Shown one piece after another: positions 36,617 through 47,449 of a stretch of 64,000 nt of DNA; the stretch's first letter is position 1; each line of letters starts with the position of its first letter. The notes beneath the pieces were generated by a model, which saw nothing but the letters and a program-made list of their open reading frames with translations, made no database searches and was not told where the DNA came from. This DNA is from Marisa cornuarietis (lineage: Eukaryota; Mollusca; Gastropoda; Architaenioglossa; Ampullariidae), in contig SMMW01000635.1 in assembly GCA_004794655.1 (NCBI GenBank), positions 3,582,001 to 3,646,000 of the forward strand. The letters are read 5' to 3'. A program made the translations under genes and the position numbers.

Positions 36617-37472
36617 TATACACACATGGAAGGCAGACTTGCTGGCAATCTTCCAAAGTGGCAAATTTATTAGGGTTGCCGCCACAGCCGCCATAGATAA
36701 AGTTCTCACAGGCCTTGGAAGTTTTGTTGAAGTAATACTTGGGGAAGTACGCTTGACAAGGACCCGGCTCACTGGGCAGGGAGCAAAGACAGGCCCGTAT
36801 ACAGGTGTCATTGGTAACATAATTGTTTGCGTTGCCTTTACAGCCTCCGTACTTGAATTCCTCACACATTTTTGAAGACGAGTTGAAAAAATACCTAGGA
36901 ATAGATGCTTTACAGGGGCCTGGATAACGGGGCTCGAAACAACCTGCGGGACACAAAAGCAAAATAGTGATATTAGTTTTGTTTTGATATTATTTTAAGA
37001 CATGTGACTAAAATTATTTTTACACGATACCCAGCAGCTTGTCATAAATTCAAACAATATTACTATTTTGTTTAAGCATTAAAGTTAATCATTTGTTTCT
37101 TTAGTGAAGACTTAGTTACTATCCTTACCTTAGAATATCAACACATGAAACTTTTGCATATTTATTTTTTTAAATGGCAGGTACGCAAGAATTTTGCACT
37201 ACGCAATACCGGAATAGTCATGAATAACAAAGAAAAAAGTATCGACTTCAGGGACTTCTTTGCTGATTCATGCATTCTTTCTTTTCTTTTATTCATTCGT
37301 TTGTCTTTTCCTTTAACAAATCTTTCTTACCTTCCATTATTCATTCATTATTTTCCTTTTATATCAGGAGGAATATACAGACAGAGAAAGGAACAAAACT
37401 CCTGGACTGACCACTGTGACCCTCGTTAACAAGGCTGAGGATCACGAGGAAGAAAAACAGTGTGAGTTCCAT
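36246..37472 (-). CDS. Kunitz gene 3: secreted three-domain Kunitz protein, 3 exons
   Basis: Exons are 37412-37472 (signal peptide), 36626-36943 (domains 1 and 2) and 36246-36406 (domain 3). Coding length is 540 bp, 179 residues, and all introns are phase 1. All eighteen Kunitz cysteines are present. P1 residues are Lys (GPCKASI), Gln (GPCQAYF) and Lys (GPCKASM). Domains 1 and 2 are fused in one exon with a single residue between cysteines. The donor after domain 2 reads T|GTGTGT, with T rather than G at the last exon base, so splicing there may be less efficient. A (CTTT)n tract follows immediately in the intron. Conserved AATAAA sequences on the minus strand near 35990 probably end the transcript. 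This gene is the sister of gene 4. Confidence 0.87.
36626..36943 (-). CDS. Kunitz gene 3 exon 2: domains 1 and 2
   Basis: 318-bp phase 1-1 exon starting after CCGCAG. Domain 1 has loop YPGPCKAS and core FKYGGCKGNANNY; domain 2 has loop EPGPCQAYF and core [13 protein letters not shown]. The sequence beyond the donor is translatable for a while (KERKKERKK) but comes from the GAAA repeat of the intron and is not expected in the protein. Confidence 0.85.
37412..37472 (-). CDS. Kunitz gene 3 exon 1: signal peptide
   Basis: ATG at 37472-37470, hydrophobic core LFFFLVILSLV, ending EGHS, donor G|GTCAGT at 37411-37410. Same length and phase as the leaders of genes 1, 2 and 4. Confidence 0.85.
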
Positions 37473-40069
37473 CGCAGCAAAGATGATTGTTACTCCTAAT
37501 TGTCGTAAGTTGAAACCTGATGGCAATCAAGATAATACACTGAGACATTTACAAGGTGGTGACACATGGTATACATTATGTGTATACATGATATTACACT
37601 TACAGCAAACATGAATACACATTGAACATGGATAGAGAAACTATAAGGATGGCAAATGTATGAAAAAAGTGAGCAGGAAAACGAATAAATGGAGTTAATG
37701 CTGTGCTCTTCGTTTCTGCTCTTCAAAAGTACCACGAGCTCTGAGATCTCTGTATGTGTCTTTCATTTATCTACTTGCCGTTTTAAAAACATTTACATGT
37801 GGGTTATTATTTCACTGCTGTGATAGGGCGACCTGTGTAATTGTGAATGCGTTAGGGGCGTCTCGGCCACCAGTGGCAGAGGCTGCGGGCTCTTGTAATG
37901 CGAGAGTCGCGCTTCAGTGGATGGAAATTTCGACCGGCAGCTTTGAAAATTTTTATTTATCAAACTACAGTAATGACAGTCATCTGTGATACACCGTTTT
38001 AAAGAGCATTTTTAAAAGATTCACTTGGTGTAAATTTTAAGACACATAGGTTTTGTCTTCTAGTACTAAAATCAAATGAAAGATGGTGTCTGTGTGCAGT
38101 TTAGAACCGGTTTTAAGCGGTGTCTATCAGTTTCGAAGTTGACAAAAAAATTATTTACACAATATATACAAACATAAAGTGCCAAACAAACATATATTTT
38201 ATTAGAATATACGTTAGACTTCAAATATTACTTATTGTTTTATTCTTATTTGCGGTTGTTGAAGTACAAATGCATGTCAAAATGAGTGACTGACATTAGA
38301 CTCCAAAATGGCGCATGACCAAATAAAACGTTCCCTACTTTATAATAAAACGAAAACTGTGATTGGCTGAACTATTAACACAGTCAAGGGGACGGAAATC
38401 TGTATGGAACATTTCCAAAAGTTTTAGTAGTTTCCTCCCTTATGTATTCATTCATTTACGTTCATTGCGATGTGTTGTTTACGCTACCCCTACTTGCGGT
38501 CAACGTAGGCCGCCTGTGGCACTACACACGTGTTACAGGATAACCACCGCTTAGCCTTGTGGACATACAGCTGACAACTATACCAGAGTCAGTAACACCA
38601 AGTGTCCATATTTGTAAAAGTGTACTTTAGTAAGAAAAGACATTTCTTTTGTCATTGTTCTCTTACTTTTGTCAGAGTCAGACTGTTTCTGTTTCTGGAA
38701 GTTACATTGTGTCCACGAGATGCATCTTCCTTCGTTTTCCCTTTTTTTCCTCACACCATGTTCATCGTCAATATTAAGACTCCGATTATTATGTGGTAGT
38801 ATTCTTTAATATTTGATTATTCATCTGGAATAGTCCTTCAGTTTCATGCTCACTTTGTTGTTTTTATTCATGGTCATCAAAAATTTACTATATATAGCAT
38901 AAGAAAATTTTGGATCGAATCGTTAGATATGAACTGAATCTTCAACATCGTACAATTCCGATCTGGTCAACAGCCTTCGTAAATTTTCACTAGTCTCAAT
39001 AAAGTGCTGACTAGTTCTGTTCAACTAAAAGAATCTTACACAAACTTAACGACTACGACTCAATTAATCGCTAAGAGCAAAGGGACTGACATACGTGGCG
39101 ATCCTCCAGCAGGAACAGCTCAGTGTCTACCTGTCAGGTGTCGCTGTCTGTCGATAGTGTTGATAACCTGCAGCTTTTATTTCTTTCCAATGGTCCTCCC
39201 ACAGGGCGAGTCAGGCCTGCTTGGTAGAGTATGTAGCCCCTCCTTATTCTGTTTTATCCCCCGAGTATTAAAAAATATATATTATGTTGACCTCATTTAA
39301 CTTCTCGTCTTCTCCTCGTCTTTCACGTTCACCATCTACATTCCGTTATTTGCTTAGTACATGGATCTTACGGAACTAATAAGTTACCAGCAGTTCCATC
39401 CCATCTCATTAGTCCTGTCGCTTAAATAAGGAAACCAGGATTGTAATTAATGTCAGTCATGTCTTAGCTATGTACAGTAATAGCCAAGGACATTATTTGT
39501 GTTGCTGGGAATTGATTGCGTGTGGGTGTGTTTCTTATTCATTCCTTGTTTATGTGCAATGACCAATTTTAAAAGAAAGAAATAAACAAACAAACAAACA
39601 AAGAAAGAAAGAGAATGAAACTGAAAATAAAACCAGTAAGTCTAAGAGAGCAGCAGTCAGATACAAGCGTCTGTCGTCTGTTTCTGTGTCATGGACCCTG
39701 TCTGCTAAAGCTGTTGCAGAAAATTTTATTTCTTCTCAAAAATTCACATCCGTAATGAGTGAACAGCTGCCTCTTTCTTCCCTTCAAATAACGAGACCGG
39801 CCCCATCTTACTATCTCAGTCTGTGCACTCATCCCACCTGCAATCTCTCAATCAAGCTTGCGAAAAAACGGACGCTCGCGTCGTCTGATGAGTCAGATGT
39901 GGGCGGTTCGAATTTTGTTCCTGACATCGAGTCAACAGGGTGAGATTTTTATGTGCCAGTCCTTTGTGATGCTCGCTCCTTAGCGAGTTCACGTGTTGCT
40001 CCTACTTACAGTCTTCTGGGACCGGGTGCACGGAATGTTAGTAGGCGGCAGACTTGTGTCCAGCGCACA

Positions 40070-40245
40070 GCAGCTCACAATCGATTGAGCCTCGAGTTGT
40101 CTTGATTGCTCACAATAGACTGAGCCTCGACACATCTTGATTGCTCACAATAGATTGAGTCTAGACACATCTTGATTGATCACAATAGATTGAGCCTCGA
40201 GTTGTCTTGATTGCTCACAACAGATTGAGCCTCGAGAAGTCTTGT
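40070..40245. repeat. 35-bp minisatellite, about 5 copies, unit A copy 2
   Basis: Same unit and flanks as 30105-30250. Confidence 0.85.
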
Positions 40246-40676
40246 GCACTAGACACCTTGCTATTGATCAAGAAGCCGCCGACACTGAAAGAATAAACAA
40301 GAAGCAGATGTGGATGGCGGATGCAAAATTATAAATGTAAAACTTTTAAAATATTTCCCCTTGTGGCCCTTAATTTTATGCGAGGAAAGTGAGGTCGCCT
40401 CACTCGCCAACGACCTAAAGGATAGAGAACAGCCTTTATTTCTGACATGTGTACATAATATAATGCGGACTGTACGGTCTTTAGATATTATTACTTATGC
40501 GTAATAGATGCTTCATATACCCAAGCATAGCTAAACTAAACATATCTCACGGCTACATGCAGTAATACCCAGGGTACTAACAGGAGACACCCGTGTGACA
40601 GAGCGTGCTGCTTCTGTCCCTTCCTTAATTTCTACCTTAAAGGTCTTACATCAATCATTGATTTATTTGCAAACAG

Positions 40677-40811
40677 AAACCAAGGTCCGTGAAACAGTTC
40701 CTTGTAAAGGATTCTTCTCCACAAACACCGGACAATGCGACCTCTGGTGGGTGTGGAGCCAACACTTAAACTACTTACAAGTAATTGACTGTCGACGGGT
40801 ATGTCTGGTCT
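40677..40811 (+). pseudogene. Fossil Kunitz exon in unit A copy 2
   Basis: Nearly identical to 32888-33022, with the same missing first cysteine and the same frameshift before the GGCGAN motif. Confidence 0.7.
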
Positions 40812-41579
40812 CTCGTTGGGGCTCTATTCCACTTGTGATGTGTTTGCGCTGACCACTTGGAGTCGTGTCTAAAAAGTCTCACCCTCTTGTATGTTGTGAT
40901 GGTATTAGAACATTCGCAATCTTATGTCACACTTACTTGACTAACGAATTCAAGAAACATTATTTTCTTAACATTACTTTTCCACGAGTAATTGAATGAG
41001 TGTTCTCACAGTGACAGCAGAACACCAGAAGGACTCGCAAGTAAATGAATATTGATGCAAATATCTTATCTTTGGTTTTTTTTTATTTGCAGAATATAAA
41101 TTAAATGAGTGTTTGTGTTGAACGGCGCCTGATAAAATGAAAGAAAATGTCCACAGCAAACAAAAAGCTCCTCGAGAAAGTTAAGACTACAACAGTAACC
41201 AAATATCTTTTAAGACACTAATATATTGAAACTGAATGAAACGAGCCTCATAAGCCTTTAACCGTTTACATAAGGATTACTGACTAGTTCAACGTGAATA
41301 GCATAAAATCAACGGTACACAATCACCAAGTAAATAAAGAGATGGAGACTGATTTGTTGATTCCAAGGTCACTGCCCTACTGAAGTGGGGAGAAAAAAGC
41401 CATGATAAAACAGTTTTAGAAACAGTTAATGACGATTTACACTAGCTGACTAGGAAAAGCAACTATGCAGTTACCGTACATTGTTATCCCATCTTGAAAT
41501 CATTCTATAGCAAGACTGTTTCTAACTGTAAATGTATAAAAAGATATAATGACAAATTCTATATGGTAGTTTCTTATGT

Positions 41580-43335
41580 CTAGTTTTTTATCGATGGAGG
41601 CTGTGGTCTTCCAGCACTCTGACCCATATAGGAGGACACTGAGGACGTTGCTCTTGAAGATCCTGATCTTTGTATGGCTGCTGAGGCCAGTGGATCTCCA
41701 GATGTGCTTGAGCATTGCAAAAGCTTGGTTGGCATTGCTGATTCTGGTGTTGACTCCCTGTTCACAGTCACCATCTGATGTTATGTTGCTGCCTAGGTAC
41801 ACAAATTCTTTTACGTCCACTAGTGGACTCCCACTGATTGTGAGAGGGTTATTGTTTGCCATGTTGTTCCTTAGGACGTGTTTTTCGAGTGTTGACTCTG
41901 AGCCCTATCATGCTGGCAGTCTGACTAAGGGTTTCGTTCTTATCTTGAAGGTCTTGGTGCCTGTGGGATAGCAGACCTAGGTCGTCGGCGTAGTCTAGAT
42001 CTTCCAAAACTGTGGTTAGAGTCCACTGTAGAGCATGTCGTTTCCCCTGTGTGACACGATGCATGAGCCAATCAATGGCCAGTGAGAACAGTATTGGTGA
42101 CAGGATGCACCCCTGTTTGACGCCTGTGTCCACTCTAAAGGGTTCAGTCAGCTGGTTGTTGTGGATGACCTGGCATTCAAAATTTTCATACAAGGACTTG
42201 ATGATGTTAACCAGTTTCCTTGGAATGCCATAGTGACGTAGAATCTTCCATAGAGAGGGACGATGTAGGCTGTCAAATGCCTTCTCAAAGTCAATAAAGG
42301 CCATATACAGTGGACTGTTCCACTCCTGCGATTGTTCCAGGATTCGTCGCAGCACAAAGATATGGTCAATGCATGATCGTCCTTTCCGGAAGCCAGCTTG
42401 TTCATGTCGGAGTATAGAGTCTACTGTTGTTGTAATGCGCTGGAGAAATTATGCGGCTAAAAATTTTGCTGCTGACGGATAGCAGTGTGATGCCTCTCTA
42501 GTTATTACAGTCACCGAGGTCTCCTTTCTTTGGTATCTTGACTATAACACCTTTACTCCACTCGTTAGGGATTTCTTCACTGTCCCGATCTCCTGGAGGA
42601 TTGTTTGTAGAATACGTGGTGTCTCTTCCTCTTCTGCTTTCAGGATTTCAGCACATACACCATCCCCTCCTGGTGCCTTGCCGTTCTTTGTTTTGTGAAT
42701 GGCTTCCTTAATTTCTTGTAGTGCAATGGGTCCAGTGTTGATATCTAAATCTTCTTCTGCTTTGATGATTTCAGGTAGCACTGATGGTTCTGGCTGGTTA
42801 AGAATCTGTTGAAAATGTTCCCCCCATCTCTTCAGTTTGGCTCGCTCTTCCGTGATGGGTGTGCTCTTTTAACCGGGAGGTCCTGGTTGTGCCTTCGGTC
42901 ACCTCGTAGGTTCCTTATGTTTTGATAGGTCGCCTTCATGTCTTTCCGTTTGGCTGCTGCTTCGGCTTCAGCTGCGAGCTGTTCTATATACTGTCGCCTG
43001 TCTCTCCTTGAGGAGGACTTGATCTGTTTGTCTAGCTCCCTGTATTGTGCTGCAGTCCTCTCTTTCAGCCTGGGGGATTTGGTGTTCAGGAGCTTCCTCT
43101 TCATCTCTTTCCTTTTTTCTATCAAGTTCCATGTGTGCAAAGATATCCATACATTTTTGGGGCTTGTCCTGTAGCGAATGGTTTCTTTTGCTGCTTCTAA
43201 TGGGGCTTTGTTAAAGGTATCAATCGTTATTGCTGCTTCATCTCGGAGGATGCTGAAGTTGTTTTTCAGTGCAATGCCGAATGCATTTTTGATTGCTGGG
43301 TCTCCGAGTTTGGTACTGCCCCCTACACACAATTA
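41580..43335 (-). mobile_element. LINE fragment with RT core, minus strand
   Basis: Same family as 34143-34966; 41580-41946 is nearly identical to 34600-34966. Reading on the minus strand there is a linker region (43332-42832), then GKAPGGDGV, AFIDFEKAFDS, VKQGCILSPILFS and the YADD catalytic box, with several frameshifts. The 3' part is cut at 41580 where unit A copy 2 begins. No endonuclease domain is visible. Confidence 0.82.
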
Positions 43336-43492
43336 ATATTTCTTTCAACCCTTTAAGAAAATAATTATATTTTCAACAACTTGATTTATTCAAACAAAAC
43401 TAAATCCAAGAAAAAATGTTTCATTCTAATAATAGATACCCAATTTGATTTACCACTACCATCTAAATCGTTCAACATCTTATACACTACAC

Positions 43493-43796
43493 ACTGGTAG
43501 GACACCAGGAACCTCTACTATCAACAGCCAAGAGACGTAAGCTGGTCTTCTCTGATCATGTGAGCCGGTACGACACCCTGTCGAAGAGTATCCTTCAAGG
43601 CACCTTGGAGGGTGGCTGAGGTCGCGGTGGTCAGAGAAAGAACTTACGAAGATCAAAGACTGGACTGGTCGTCTTGTACAGGACCTGCTGACAATCGCCC
43701 ACAATAGGCAAGAGTGACGGCCCCTGTCATCTGCCACGTCTATCCATGTGATCCTCCCAACGACAGGTGCCAGGCAAGGGACGACTGACTGACTAA
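43493..43796 (+). mobile_element. Second, decayed 3' end of the same LINE family
   Basis: Matches the last 300 bp of the 30503-32703 element, including GGGACGACTGACTGACT at the end, but has stops and small indels. A severely 5'-truncated copy. Confidence 0.75.
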
Positions 43797-44196
43797 AGCT
43801 TGATGAAGATTTCTCTATCTCCGGTGTTGCTAGGGACTTTGTTAAAATCATCGATGTAGTGCTCTGTGGGCATACATGCTTGGCTGATATACGGCGAGTG
43901 TCTGTCTCATTATTGTTTTGTAATGTTTCTTTGTACATTCTAGGAGTGTTTGTTTTCGAGTCTATAAATTTTACTCTCGTGTCTTAAAATGTTTCCAAAG
44001 CAGCCATTACATAGTTTAAGTCCTCGTCTTTTCTTTTTCCTAGGAATAGCTATTACATAATGTTGAAGTTTCCTTAAAGTGCCAGCAGCGTCCAAATAAT
44101 CCGAAATGTCGCTCATTGTCTGTCTGTTTGGTGTTGGCTGCTGCCAGTGTTGTCAAAGGTGTACTAATGTGACGTAGTACACTGTTAGCGGCGCTT

Positions 44197-44410
44197 CCCA
44201 GATAACAATGAAACATTTTACAAACGTTTTAAAAACGCTGACATAGTTGTAATAATGTAAAAGTTTGATATGAAACATTTTAGAAACATTTACCAAACAA
44301 ACATAGAAAAACTGAAACATTTCTGCAACATTTTTAAATGGTAGGAAACATAACATTTAATCAAAAATATTAAATAAATGTTATGTAAACATTTGCGGAA
44401 AACTTCTTAA
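44197..44410 (+). mobile_element. Left terminus of a third CCCAGATA element
   Basis: CCCAGATAACAATGAAACATTTT and following sequence align with the left ends at 44465 and 51591. No separate right end is seen. Confidence 0.6.
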
Positions 44411-44464
44411 GATGTATGACGTAGGACTATGATGTAGTGAGTATGACGTAGAATGTATGACGTA

Positions 44465-46532
44465 CCCAGATAGCATTGAAGCATTTTATAAACGTTTGAA
44501 AAGCGCTAACATGGCTGTAATAATGTTAAAGTTTTAGATGAAACATTTTAGAAACATGTTAGGAACATTTACGGAATAAACATGTCAAAACTGAAACATT
44601 GTGCAAACATTTTAAATTGATAGGAACAATAACATTTAAACAAAAATATTAAATAGATGTTCTGTAAACGTGTACTAAAACTTCCGGCCGTCGCGTGGTT
44701 TAGAGCTGAAAGGCCGCCATTTTGTTTGCCGGTTTCTCAATTCTACATGGATTTGTACTCCAACAATCGAAAATGACAAGAAAATAGTAAGTAATATTCA
44801 AACTCTAATGTGTGTTCTAATAAAATATATGTTTGTTTGGTACTATTAAGTTTGTATATAATGTGTAAATAATTTGTTATTAATTCCCGACTGCTGACTT
44901 CTTCACGTTATGAGTTGAATGCAGTTGCGATCTTTAGTTTCATTATAGTACAAGTAAAAAAACTATATTTCTGAAGAGTTAGACTATCTGAATGTTTAAA
45001 CACTGCTCTTTAAAACGGTGCATCACATATGGTTGTCTTTATCATAGGTTAATAGTTATAAATATTCAAAATCTACAGTCCAATTGTTGAATCGAAGGCA
45101 TTTCCGCCATAAGCAATGGATTAAAACTTAAAAATTCAGTTATTTACAGTTCTCACAAATAATATTTTAGAAGTTTATTATATATGTCACATCACTATGT
45201 GTGAGATTTGAAACTGTTGTAAAATCGGTCATCTCGAAACACGGTTACACACCATGCACTTCGTATTGACGCCACGTCGGGTTGTTTCCCTTGCTTAAAC
45301 TCGGAGAAGTATTGTTTCAAAAACAAAATTTTTATCATCGTTTTCTTAGTGAACCTTCCTAGAAATACGGTAAAACGTTGAAGATAACAACTACAGTCAG
45401 AATATCAAGTGAGTCCTTAAACAGATGGCGCCATTCTAACTTAGAAGTCACTTTATGTTTCCGCACCCGAATGCTAGATGCTACTATAGTGTAGTAGTTA
45501 AAAACCGCGCTTGTTCCCTTACAGTGAGCGGGTGAGTTCAAATCTTATCCCGGAAATTCTTTCTAGACATCCTCTGTCACGAGCACAATGTCCTTTCTTT
45601 GCACGTGCCATAGGCATGTCTTTCCATGATGCAGCGTTATTTGTTGGCTCAGAAGAAACCTTGTCACAGATCTCGCTGAAGCCCTCATCCCACTTGGAAG
45701 AACGAAAGAGCGTGAACGACGTCTGAATGCCTATGGATGATGTCAAAAGATCCATGACGTAGGATTATGATGTAGTGAGTATGACATAGAATGTATGACG
45801 TAGTAAGGGATGGTTGAATGATAGAAACAACAGCCATAGAACAGAATAAAGACCCTTACTAGGGGAAATGAAATTGGATTGAGGAATGAAAGACTTTTTT
45901 ATATTTAGATAAAATTTATTTGTGCGAAAGAACCTGTATATCTGCACTGAAAACGCACCTCTTCCTTGAGCATTTCTCCTAACACAGTCCGCACAATGCT
46001 CGTCCTTCTTAACCCCGCCCCCTTCCCTCTTGCTACTTTACCCATCTTTCTCGCAGAATCACTATATTTTTCTGTTCCTGTTACTTGATGCCTTTTGTTT
46101 TCTGTTTCGTCAGTACTGTCGTTTTCTTTCGTCCCCTTTGTTCTGTGTCTACTTAGTCCACGTCTCTTCCTCGTTTTAAGCGCTAAGAGCATGCTCTCTA
46201 TGAGTGTGAATATGCGCTATAAAAATCTTCACTATTATTATTATTATTATTATATTTGTCTGGCCCGTGCATGTCATTGGAAGCGAGAAAGAGAGAGTGA
46301 GAGTCACGCTTCCCCAAGTTGTGACAACTTTTAAATGTTTTATAGGAAAATGTTTATAAAACATTTTAAAAGGTACAAAATAAGTTTAATTATTTAATTT
46401 GAATGTAAATGTTAATAAAACATTTTAGATCGGCAAGAAAAACATTTCGAAAAACATTTTGTGCAAACATTATTCAAACATTTCGTGAGAACATTAATAA
46501 AACATTTATAAAATGTTTAAATGTTATCTGGG
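44465..46532. mobile_element. Second copy of the CCCAGATA element
   Basis: Ends CCCAGATAGCATTGAAG and AAATGTTATCTGGG, with TA on both sides. It shares the internal promoter-like module (44690-44790) and downstream sequence with 51591-53351. It carries a nested LINE 3' end and a tRNA-like segment (about 45486-45553, with GAGTTCAAATC). A 47-bp phrase just left of the element (44418-44464) recurs inside at 45755-45801, so this copy may be two nested elements. Confidence 0.7.
45930..46255 (+). mobile_element. LINE 3' end nested in a DNA transposon
   Basis: More diverged copy of the 46640-47265 3' region (CTGCACTGAAAACGCACCTCTTCC, then AAGAGCATGCTCTCTATGAG and ATGCGCTATAAAAATC plus (ATT)n). Confidence 0.7.
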
Positions 46533-46639
46533 TATTTGATTGCAGGTAAGTCGTACTTTGCTAGTGGATAATTAGTTAAGGGATGGGCTTTGGAGGTTGA
46601 AGCTTACAAGTTAGGTTTATATCGCCTTTATCTACCGAT

Positions 46640-47265
46640 ATATGCGAAAAATGCAAACCATTCAGGTAAGGAATCTAGGATTTATTGTCACTGCTGACAT
46701 GACTCTTGATAAACATGTTACACCTGTCTGTCAGTCTGCCTATTATGTGCTCCGTAAGATCAGTGCTGCTGCCCTGATTATTTCTCTGAACTTCTCTTCC
46801 CTTACATCCCGGCCAGACAACTCCGCTCTTCCTGTCACCATAACAACAACATATGGTCACAGTATTTTTGGCTACTGTGCAGCAAAACAATGGAACTCTC
46901 TCCCTTTCCATATCCGTCACCTTCCTACAACTGAATCCTTCAACTCTGCACTGAAAACTCACCTCTTCCTTGAGCATTACTCCTAACACAGTCCACACAA
47001 TGCTCGTCCTTCTTACCCTCCCCCCTTCTGCTCTTGCTACTTGTCTACCCATCTTTCTCTGCAGAATCACTATATTCTCTGTTCCTGTTACTTGGTGCCT
47101 TTTATGTTTTCTTTGTTTTCTGTTTGTCATCAGTACTGTGCTTTATTCTTCTGTCCCTCGTGTTCTATCCGTTTAGTCCATGTCTCTTCCCCGTTTTAAG
47201 CGTTAAGAGCATGCTCTCTATGAGTGTGAATATGCGCTATAAAATCTTCATTATTATTATTATTA
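46640..47265 (+). mobile_element. LINE 3' end with C-terminal RT remnant
   Basis: A 114-codon frame contains NLGFIVTADMTLDKHV, WNSLPFHIRHL and ALKTHLFLEHYS, typical of the end of CR1/L2-like or Jockey-like LINE proteins, with an internal deletion between. The 3' region ends TATGCGCTATAAAATC followed by (ATT)n. The last 250 bp are shared with unit B copy 1. Confidence 0.75.
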
Positions 47266-47449
47266 TTAATGCTTGTTTTGATTTGACAAGCTGTCTCACC
47301 TAGGAGGCAATAAGAAATCGTTTTTAAAGAAATTTAGAGATAGTCTGATGGATATCTGTTTTCAAGAATTGCATTCTGGTCTTTGAAATAGCTTGCAGTT
47401 TCAGAGATATAGAAGTTTCAAAAGCTGTATAGAACGAGAAAAGTGTCTT

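Larger units (their letters stand above)
34967..37486. repeat. Duplicated unit B, copy 1 (contains Kunitz gene 3)
   Basis: Closely matches 47018-50974. It starts inside a LINE 3' end (CTCCCCC...) and runs through a (GATA)n tract absent from the sister copy, the gene 3 3' flank, and all exons and introns to the 5' flank. A diverged B copy surrounds gene 2 (from about 15160), and an inverted one runs to about 61370. Confidence 0.8.
37487..41579. repeat. Duplicated unit A, copy 2 (upstream of gene 3)
   Basis: Contains no SINE or LINE at the positions occupied in copy 1, so it supplies the empty sites. It includes the 35-bp minisatellite (about 5 copies), the Kunitz fossil (40677-40811) and the roughly 715-bp extra segment. 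It ends abruptly at 41579 against the inside of a minus-strand LINE. Confidence 0.8.

Noticed and set aside
37756..37989. 77-codon frame identical at 51243-51476 as a conserved gene
   Set aside because: Identity reflects the A block duplication. There is no signal peptide, domain or splice evidence, and the frame is absent from copy 1.
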